Shown here in pieces: positions 18,038 through 24,253 of a DNA stretch of 24,253 nucleotides. This DNA comes from Symsagittifera roscoffensis (taxonomy: Eukaryota > Xenacoelomorpha > Acoela > Convolutidae), in assembly GCF_963678635.1 (NCBI RefSeq), contig NW_026970926.1, forward strand, positions 1 through 24,253, read 5' to 3'. The notes beneath the pieces were generated by a model. The model ran no database searches. It was not told the DNA's origin and saw only the letters and a program-made list of their open reading frames with translations. The position numbers and the translations under genes were made by a program. The first letter of the stretch is position 1; every line of letters starts with the position of its first letter.

Positions 18038-18394
18038 GGGTTGGAGAGAAAAGTATATCGATTCCAAAGAATGATTTTTTTACTTTCTCGTGGCTAGTAT
18101 AAGCTAAGGTGTTAACTTACTTAATCTTACTTAGGGGTAGTGATTGTGTTCAAGGGTTGGAGAATAGTAAATCGATCCACAAGGTTCAGGTATAATTAGA
18201 ACGCAAGTAGTTCGTTAGATACTATTTTAAACTTACTAAGTCTAAGATTTATCCTGGGTCTGGTAAGAGGAGGGTTCAAGTGAAGGATGATTAACCGAAG
18301 TTCTTCACTGTTTATCCTAATTTGAATGGTTAGTTTTTTTGAAAAATTTCTATTAGTCTTGGGTCTTTTGGAAAGGTTGGATAGTGAATCGACG
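18038..18394 (-). repeat. Three dispersed copies of a GGTTGGA...AATCGA leader motif
   Basis: Plus-strand copies lie at about 18038-18065 (GGGTTGGAGAG..ATATCGATTCC), 18154-18178 (GGGTTGGAGAATAGTAAATC, then GATCC) and 18374-18394 (AGGTTGGATAGTGAATCGAC). Spacing is irregular (116 and 220 bp). The function is unknown; their place in the leader suggests RNA signals. Confidence 0.5.
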
Positions 18395-18450
18395 TCTGAG
18401 GTCGTTAGACACTTGCTAAATTGGTGGGGAAGAACAAAATTGTTCTTTTT

Positions 18451-18555
18451 GATCCAAGGATAGGCCTTGATGATCAGGTTTTAAATTTAGTGAAATAGAA
18501 AATTAATTAAGATCCAAGGATAGGCCTTGATGATCTGATTTTAAAATTAAGTGAA
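18451..18555 (-). repeat. Two-copy 60-bp-period repeat with internal hairpin
   Basis: Copies lie at 18451-18495 and 18511-18555. The first 25 bases (GATCCAAGGATAGGCCTTGA, then TGATC) are identical. Within each, CAAGG and CCTTG are complementary around a 5-nt loop. The tails agree with a few changes. Confidence 0.75.
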
Positions 18556-18857
18556 TTTAAGTTTAAAATGGTTTAAATTTATTCAAGAAAAAGATTTAGT
18601 TTTTTAATGATATTAGTGAGCTTATGATTGCTGTTATGTTTAGGTGATGAAGCTGGGACAACAGATGATTTATGATTACTAACAATTTATTGTCATGCTA
18701 CTAATTTTTATTATGATTTTCAATAAATATTTTTCAAACATGTTTATATAAGACTGCAGAAATTAAGAAAACGATCTGAGATCTTTTCATCAATCGTTAT
18801 TGTATGTAAAAATTTTGTTTAGCGCCTGAAATGATCATGAAGATTGACTTCAAGAAT

Positions 18858-19091
18858 TTATGTTTGCAAATGAAAATCTAAATTCATTGCTAATAAGAAT
18901 CTAAATATAAAAGTTTGTGTTGGCTTTTGCCGTACAATCAAAAAACTATATGGTGAATTTCTACTTCGTCGTATGTCGTCTCTTGTTTGAGGTCTTCTTC
19001 CAATTCCGGGTAGTTCTGTTATCGTTCGGAATATCGGCTCTGATCTATTGAGTCGTAGAGACATTTCGATTAAATTATTATCGTATAACAT
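18858..19091 (-). CDS. Short leader ORF, 77 codons, uncertain
   Basis: This is the first ATG-started ORF after the primer-binding site in the element sense. It encodes a basic peptide (PGIGRRPQTRDDIRRSRNSP in the middle) and ends about 930 nt before ORF0. Upstream ORFs of this size occur by chance in AT-rich leaders. I see no conserved domain and no evidence of translation. Confidence 0.25.
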   Translation of the reverse strand: MLYDNNLIEMSLRLNRSEPIFRTITELPGIGRRPQTRDDIRRSRNSPYSFLIVRQKPTQTFIFRFLLAMNLDFHLQT

Positions 19092-19160
19092 TTTAAAAAT
19101 GTTTTGTCTAAATTCTAATCTATTTTGGTTAAATCTAATTTATTAAGGTCTTATTCGAGA

Positions 19161-19175
19161 CTTATGGTCGCACCA
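19161..19175 (-). promoter_or_regulatory. Primer-binding site
   Basis: The minus strand reads TGGTGCGACCATAAG, starting two bases inside the 5' LTR end. On the plus strand this is CTTATGGTCGCACCA, ending in CCA like a mature tRNA 3' end, as required for tRNA-primed minus-strand synthesis. I could not assign the tRNA with confidence. Confidence 0.7.
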
Positions 19176-19307
19176 GATGAGTTAGGACCGATGTGGTTAA
19201 CTCATAGAGCAATTTCGGTTAGGATACGCCGTCTGCTCGTCACGCTATCTTATTTTCGGCCGGATAGATTCGTGCAACTTCTTAGTCTAATACCGATCCT
19301 AATCTTA

Positions 19308-19315
19308 CTCTTATA
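19308..19315 (-). promoter_or_regulatory. Candidate TATA box in the 5' LTR
   Basis: TATAAGAG on the minus strand is conserved in both LTRs and lies about two thirds of the way along the 5' LTR, a plausible U3/R position. An AATAAG string downstream could serve in 3' processing. No experimental or comparative support is available here. Confidence 0.35.
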
Positions 19316-19444
19316 CTTTCTAGTCTCAGAGTGTTTAAATAGTCTCTGCTAGGCTCAATAGATCTAGGGTATTTTGGTTTGTTGCGGCTGCTGAAGTTCT
19401 CTTGGAGAGACAACTAATTTCTAAGTTAAATTCAAATCTCTCTG

Positions 19445-19472
19445 GTGCTGAAATTACAAGTAATTTCAGCAC
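19445..19472. repeat. Perfect 13-bp inverted repeat in the LTR
   Basis: GTGCTGAAATTAC is followed by AA and then its exact complement GTAATTTCAGCAC. The other LTR (8548-8575) differs by one base in the right arm. Confidence 0.9.
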
Positions 19473-19587
19473 TTACAAATAAGTGGGTTTTTAGTTAGAT
19501 TGATCATGATTGGTTAATATTAAATACTTTACAGTGGTAAAATATCTAATTTATCCTATCATAGAATACAGTTTAGATCAGGTTCCA

Positions 19588-19591
19588 TTTC
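19588..19591. repeat. Target-site duplication TTTC, right copy
   Basis: TTTC follows the right LTR directly and matches 8277-8280. Joining the flanks there would restore the pre-insertion locus. Confidence 0.75.
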
Positions 19592-20841
19592 GCCTATTTC
19601 TCTAAACGGTTGTAGGTCGGAAAAATGACAGTCGTCCGTGCTTTCGCGTGCTGCAAACGCTCGTTCTGTTCATGCTTCAAAAGTTCACAGTTTCAAAATG
19701 ATGCTTGACATGGGATTTTTTATCGCGCTAAACCTTCTCGTCCACGAGGCTCTATTTATTAACCACAATTAGGCTAAATTCGAGTCCCTTGTGGGGCGCT
19801 AAAATGTGCGCGTAAATCTCCACTGATCGAATCGTGAAAATATCGTTTTACAAACAGTTTTTCATGCACCCTGTATACGCTCGGCTACTGTCCCTATATG
19901 AATTTGCATTTATATGCATTTATACTCTCGCTTACATTTACAATTATATGCATTTACATGCATTTATACTCTCGCTTACATTTGCGCTGCAACACTGTAG
20001 AAAATTAAACGGACGAAGTCCTTCAAATCATGTATTGCCTTAGGACCCGTTATCGCCTTAGAAGGTGATATGGACCCGCTGTCTCAGAGAATATATGACA
20101 ACCTGGTATGGATTATAGAAGATTCCAGACCCGTGGGCATTAACCGTTGGCCCGAGTTACCACGTTTAACTGAGGCAACGACGGCGTTGCGCGTTTCGTT
20201 GTTTTACGAACGTCATAATGTGATTACACTCGACCGACCATAAAACTTGAAACCTATTAAGGCGAAAGCTGTTAGCGCGCGCTTACATACAATTAATTTC
20301 TCTGATGTCTCTAATGTAGTCATTTCGTGTACAACTTTTTGGGCCAGTATTCAGCAAAAAAAATTAAAAAATCGATAAACATGAAAGGTCGCAAATTTTC
20401 TTTGTTTCCCGCCCACAGGTGATACCAAATGATATAATTTAAATAGAATCAGGTTTCACCATTTAATTAGAGCGTCACAATTCAATTTCTATTAAATCTT
20501 TGATCGAATTTCAGTAATTTGGACGCGCATCAAGTAATGACGCGCTCAAATACTTCATGCTGACACAGTACATGAAATGACTTAGATAAAATGTGTAGGT
20601 AAAGGTCACAGAGACAACGAGTATATCCTTGCAGAAATTGCATTTACAAAATTCCAACAGTTTTTGTTTTTCAAAAATGATTGCAGGCAAAAAACTCCAA
20701 AATTTGAACTCATAACTCCAATACATTTATTATGTTATATTAAAATTTTCAAAAACCACCAGGTTTTTAACCCACATTTTTTATGTGATCAAAAAACTAC
20801 TCTTCGCACAATTAATCGTTGGTCGTAACAATTGGGCAAGG
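19592..20841. other. Intergenic or intronic stretch, no gene identified
   Basis: A mildly GC-richer patch at 20040-20280 has stops in all frames I read. A tandem repeat lies at 19914-19983. Short ORFs (19834-20043 plus, 20511-20726 minus) have no recognisable motif. Confidence 0.4.
19914..19983. repeat. Two-copy tandem repeat, 44-bp period
   Basis: ATGCATTTATACTCTCGCTT with the following ACATTT occurs at 19914-19940 and 19958-19983. Extra ATGCATTT copies lie between and beside them. Confidence 0.8.
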
Positions 20842-21070
20842 TCATATGAATATATTCAAATTTGTGAAAGCAATTCTAAGTTTTTTGCAAATTGAAAAAA
20901 CGTTTCTATTCAGGTCTGTTAAATTGTTTTCATGAGCGCACACCCAGAAACCGTCAAATAGTCTTGTGTAATAAAAAAAATGATTAGGTTTAGTTTTTCG
21001 ATGGACTAGTTCATGCTTTAAAGAAGCTGCTTGTTCCCAATAAATATAGCCAACAGGCAAGTGGAAAAGT
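20842..21070 (-). CDS. Possible host exon or chance ORF
   Basis: A minus-strand TTTTTTCAG (ending at 21071) is a good animal splice acceptor. The frame after it stays open for about 76 codons (HLPVGYIYWEQAASLKHELV, FFYYTRLFDGFWVCAHENN) to a stop at 20842. Composition is not strongly coding and no family is recognised. A chance ORF is at least as likely. Confidence 0.2.
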
Positions 21071-21235
21071 CTGAAAAAACTCGAGATTATCAAAAAATGA
21101 ACGACTTAATTTTAAAACCTTTTTTCAAGTAACAAATATTGGAATAGAGAATTCTCATGTTAAAAATGTCGATTCTTTTTTGATTGTAAGTTTTTTCAAC
21201 TTGAGCAAAAGTGGATCAACAAAGTATCGAAGAAA

Positions 21236-22390
21236 TTTTTTTTCATTTATTTTTAGCAAATGAATTTGAATTGAATTTGAAGAAATCAAAAATTAAATCT
21301 GGAAAAATTACGCTTAACTAACAAACTAACAAAATTTGCTCAACTAACAAGTATTAAGCAAGTTTTGTAAGTTTTTCCTGAAACAAAAAAAGCAATCTTT
21401 GCAACCTACATTAAATGTATTCACTTCGCTCATTGACACTAAAACATTGTAGTTCATTTTCAATCATCAATATTAGATTTTTATTAGAATAAAGTTGTTG
21501 AGACTGACCATGAAAAGCCATACAATGGATTATTATCCACGGAGCCTCAGTGCGGATTGCGCCATTGTTTTCTATTAACAAAAAATTCGAGTTGGAAGCT
21601 TTATATCTGTCTAAAAATCTGAATTCTACGATTTTGATTGAGAATAATCCGTCTTCCTTTTGCTGTCGCGTCGCTTAAACATGCTGTAGGTGCATCAAAA
21701 TAGTATTCAAGAAACAATTATTTATTTGAAATCTACTTCTATTGAGAATTACGACAGGGTTTAAGTTACGACAGGCGTTTTTTCGCTGTTTTTTGGGCTA
21801 AGGAATGTTGTCTCACCCTCAGGCAACGCTCACGGATAATGGTGGGCCTCGACGTATATCAGAAAAGCAAAAAATTTTTTTAGCAGTAAAGCAAAAAAAA
21901 ATAGCCAATCAAAGATTTGAAAAAAGTTATGAACGCAAGTAAACATAAAAAACACCGACTTCGCTTAAAAAATTAAGAAATCTCAACTTTCGAACTTCAA
22001 AGAAAAAAATAGATGCCCTTTAAGCTCATTGATTTTCTAAAATGATTTATGATTGGCGCTTTTTTGATAACTTTACTCCAATTTGAGAAAACTGTATCAA
22101 AAGCTTAAACTTTCATTTCGCTAGAAAATCTGATGATCAAATTACACTTTCGAAACTAGAAATAGTTCACGTTTTTGAGCTATTTCCACGTTCACTTTTG
22201 GATAATGCTCTTTGCGTCACTTTCAGCCGATGAATTTCAATTGAACTCAAAAATTGCATATATTTCTAAGTGAATCAATATTTTAGAACTTTTTCCTGAA
22301 AAAAAAAAAACAAAAAAAAATCAGCAAGACCTATATAAGAGTCTTCACTACGTTCATTACTCTTAATGATGAGAAAAGTTGGTCAGAGTT
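21236..22390. repeat. Diverged direct duplication within a non-coding stretch
   Basis: 21258-21440 and 22222-22362 share an ordered series of matches: AGCxxATGAATTT.AATTGAA, then CAAAAATT, TTTTTCCTGAAA followed by A-rich sequence, and TTCACT.CG.TCATT. No ORF of note lies between them. Confidence 0.4.
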
Positions 22391-22448
22391 ATCATAATGT
22401 GTTCTGTTTTTCAGGACATTTATTATTTTCAAAAACTTTTTGGTGTAC

Positions 22449-22687
22449 CTTCTCAACTCCTACAGTTATGTGACGCAGTGAAATTCCGGGAATGACACCA
22501 TTGGAGTTTGGCACAAACAAGTCTGAGCGGACTGTGTAGGAGAAAGTGGTCTCATTGGCATCCGAATCGAAGTGTTTGCCCTCGTAGGACACATCCCACT
22601 CAGTCACATCAACTTCCACTGCCTCCAGCTCCTCAAGGTCACTCTGATCGACGCAAGTGTAGTTTTGACTTGGTACGTTCTCACAAT
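22449..22687 (-). CDS. Host gene exon, probable extracellular protein, unknown family
   Basis: The minus strand has ATTTGCAG at 22688-22695, an open frame, and a possible donor AAG|GTACAC after 22449. The 239-nt exon is distinctly GC-richer than its flanks and reads DCENVPSQNYTCVDQSDLEE, then VDVTEWDVSYEGKHFDSDAN, ETTFSYTVRSDLFVP and VIPGISLRHITVGVEK. Two Cys and two N-glycosylation sequons (NYT, NET) suggest a secreted or surface protein. If the donor is not used, the frame continues through AT-rich sequence to a TGA at 22392-22394. The Ser/Thr-rich coding stretch at 24012-24253 is on the same strand and may be an upstream exon of the same gene. Confidence 0.6.
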
Positions 22688-22739
22688 CTGCAAATGAACA
22701 ACTTCGTTCATCCACCAGAAGCAACTTAAGGCTTTTTAC

Positions 22740-23520
22740 AGTGATTGGCTATTTCCGATAAAAGCCCTGCCAGCAAATGATAGCACTACTATTTGTAAAT
22801 AAATCACAGTCTGGTGGGCGGTGGCGGATTTGGAGGCGGGGGTCCCCTTTGATACTATCTTACCCCATCCAATTTTGGCTAACCGTCGCTAAAATTTTTC
22901 ATAAGGCGCCTTTGGTGCCAAAGTACCAATTATACTGATTTTGATAGGGTTTTAATAGTGTTTTTAGTCGAATTTTGGTGAAAATATGGTCTAGTTTCCC
23001 TGAGACGAAAGTTGACAAAATTGCTTTAAATATCCCTCCTCGAGAAAACCCTGGTGGTTGGCATCCGCTGCTGATGGTGGTTGGCATGAGTGGATCAAGA
23101 ATTTTCCCGAGGGGGTGGATTTTCGAAAAAATTATTGAACATTTTGTCAATCTTTTTTCTAGGAAGACAAATTGATTTTCCGAGCTCTTCCAAGTCGCTA
23201 TAAAGATGTTAATTAGACCAATATCTTGCGTCGCACACAAGTTTTTGAAAACATCACAGGCCAAAAACGACTGGTGGTGGGGCTATACTACCTTTGTCAG
23301 TAAGCTGGCGGGGCTAACATGGGAAAGAGCCCACTGAAGGTCCCTAGCTCTCACCCACTACATTTTCCAACTACATCCAAACCTAAATTTCAAAAAATGT
23401 AATATTTTGTTTCATATTTGATATGGTTTATTAGAGTTATATAAGTAGAATTGAAATTTTACGAGTCAGTTCGGTGACCATTCTACCATTCATTTTAGAA
23501 AAAAAAACTTTCACATCAGC
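22740..23520. other. Stretch without identified gene
   Basis: It contains a short GC-rich patch (22810-22855) whose minus strand would read Pro-rich (GPPPPNPPPPTRL, then a stop), and a GGTGGTTGGCAT direct repeat (about 23053-23064 and 23078-23089). ORFs of 66 and 121 codons on opposite strands at 22899-23264 show no family motif. A repeat-family fragment is possible. Confidence 0.35.
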
Positions 23521-23539
23521 GAGGGGCAAAAAAGCTACC

Positions 23540-23822
23540 CGAGTCGAAGGTTTGTGATTTATGTTACGACCGACTCGACCAAAAATAAATTATTTTTCGA
23601 TCATCTTGTCTCGATCCAAGCTGTCGATAGGTTTCCACCGAATTGACCCAAGCTGTCTATGTTTCGACTATGTTCGACCGCGGAAAAACTTTTCGACCAA
23701 GTTTCACCGAGAAACACGTTTCGACTGAGGAGTTGTTATCGGTTAGATGCTATTGGATTTTGCCTCGGTCGAACACTGTCGAAATGTTTTCTTTCTCAGT
23801 CAAAACACTTCTCGGTTGAAAC
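23540..23822. repeat. TCGA-rich cluster of inverted repeats
   Basis: About eleven TCGA tetramers fall within about 245 bp, in contexts such as TTTCGACC and GTTTCACCGAG. Segment A (23660-23688) is nearly complementary to A' (23758-23787), and segment B (23701-23728) to B' (23796-23822). The order is A-B-A'-B'. No ORF or transposase is associated. Confidence 0.65.
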
Positions 23823-24011
23823 ATCTAATTACGTGTACATTAGATTTTACGTGAGTGATGTTCTCATTGAGACAGTTGGGAATGAGGGCCAATGATGGAA
23901 AATTCTTTGGTGTTTAATCACCCTTAAGCTTTATTGTCAAGGGTATAATATGATCTACAAACTATGTTTTTTATCAAGATTGCGTGCTTAAGCCAAGAAC
24001 TTGCTTTGGAT

Positions 24012-24253
24012 TTAAAACTGAAAATTACTTTGATAGTATTGCTTGTTTGGGCAGTAAAATCTTTGTGATGTTGTTGTTACAACTTTTGTGGAAGAAACTT
24101 TGGTAGAGCTTCCTGTCTTTGATATGGTCGGAACTCGTTTCTCAGGAGTGGTCTTTTCGGTGCTAGTTGAGCTTGTCGTTGAAGACGTCGTACTGCTTGT
24201 TGTTGAGCAAGTTGTTGATGATGTAGTAGGTGACGTCGTGCTGCTAGTTGTTG
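24012..24253 (-). CDS. Ser/Thr-rich (mucin-like) host coding fragment, open at window edge
   Basis: The minus strand is open from the window edge to TAA 24012-24014. It starts with about 30 residues that are nearly all Ser or Thr (TTSSTTSPTTSSTT is typical), then STSTEKTTPEKRVPTISKT, TKVSSTKVV, and ends RFYCPNKQYYQSNFQF. Such tracts are O-glycosylated linkers of secreted or surface proteins. A GTAATT near the end could be a donor joining it to the exon at 22449-22687. The plus strand of this simple sequence is also open (Val/Asp/Leu-rich), so the strand call rests on composition. Confidence 0.5.
   Translation of the reverse strand, partial: TTSSTTSPTTSSTTCSTTSSTTSSTTSSTSTEKTTPEKRVPTISKTGSSTKVSSTKVVTTTSQRFYCPNKQYYQSNFQF

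Larger units (their letters stand above)
17933..19160 (-). other. Ty3/gypsy 5' leader
   Basis: About 1.2 kb lie between the primer-binding site and the first long ORF. This is the region that in LTR elements holds packaging and dimerisation signals. It contains a 60-bp-period direct repeat with a hairpin, three copies of a GGTTGGA...ATCGA motif, and one short ORF (18858-19091). No long coding frame is seen between 17997 and 18858. Confidence 0.6.
8281..19587 (-). mobile_element. Full-length Ty3/gypsy-type LTR retrotransposon, coding-defective
   Basis: Two 410-bp LTRs, a TTTC target duplication, a primer-binding site next to the right (5') LTR, and gag, protease, RT, RNase H and integrase in that order on the minus strand define an 11,307-bp element. 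Integrase after RNase H places it with Ty3/gypsy rather than Ty1/copia. Notable features are a leader of about 1.2 kb, about 4.1 kb of coding sequence ahead of the protease (far longer than a usual gag), and about 1.1 kb between integrase and the 3' LTR. Gag and integrase are disrupted, while protease-RT-RNase H is largely open. It could move only with proteins supplied by another copy. Confidence 0.95.
19178..19587 (-). repeat. 5' LTR of the Ty3/gypsy element
   Basis: A 410-bp partner of 8281-8690 with the same TG...CA ends, no gaps and 15 substitutions. In the element sense, U3 starts at 19587. A TATAAGAG box (19308-19315) would place the transcription start roughly 25-30 nt further on. It includes a perfect 13-bp inverted repeat (19445-19472). 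Confidence 0.95.

Noticed and set aside
18451-18555. Short CRISPR-like repeat array
   Set aside because: There are only two copies, inside a retroelement leader of an animal genome, and no cas genes.
19774-19790. T-loop-like ATTCGAGTCCC suggesting a tRNA gene
   Set aside because: No A box, anticodon arm or acceptor pairing could be fitted around it.

Overview
The window looks like a repeat-rich stretch of an invertebrate animal genome. A nematode is my best guess, from the BEL/Pao subtype, AT-rich spacers and TTTCAG-like splice acceptors, but no gene here fixes the taxon. Nothing bacterial is present: no operons, no ribosome-binding sites and no CRISPR. Two unrelated LTR retrotransposons on the minus strand fill about three quarters of the window. 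Both are broken, and host-like sequence lies to the right.

Positions 1-6509 hold a decayed BEL/Pao element read right to left: Gag coiled coil, Gag core (DUF1759 type), zinc knuckles, aspartic protease, reverse transcriptase (RT), RNase H, integrase, and a C-terminal DUF5641-like domain that runs off the left edge. Its 3' LTR is outside the window, so its LTRs cannot be delimited. The protease, RT and integrase each carry visible lesions at or next to catalytic residues.

Positions 6510-8280 have no firm gene. They contain a diverged pair of about 125-bp plus-strand repeats that look formerly coding.

Positions 8281-19587 hold a full-length Ty3/gypsy-type element of 11,307 bp. It has two 410-bp LTRs (TG...CA, 15 differences, no gaps), a 4-bp target duplication (TTTC) and a primer-binding site. 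The order is: long 5' leader, two upstream ORFs of unknown function, a very long gag with a CCHC knuckle and low-complexity tails, protease-RT-RNase H, integrase, and a decayed 3' ORF. Protease through most of RNase H is one open frame. Gag has six internal stops, and integrase is split over several frames and has lost its catalytic glutamate. Most frame breaks in both elements sit in homopolymer runs.

Positions 19592-24253 are AT-rich intergenic or intronic sequence with diverged repeats, one convincing minus-strand exon near 22.5 kb, a TCGA-rich inverted-repeat cluster near 23.7 kb, and a Ser/Thr-rich (mucin-like) coding stretch at the right edge. The last may belong to the same host gene as the exon.
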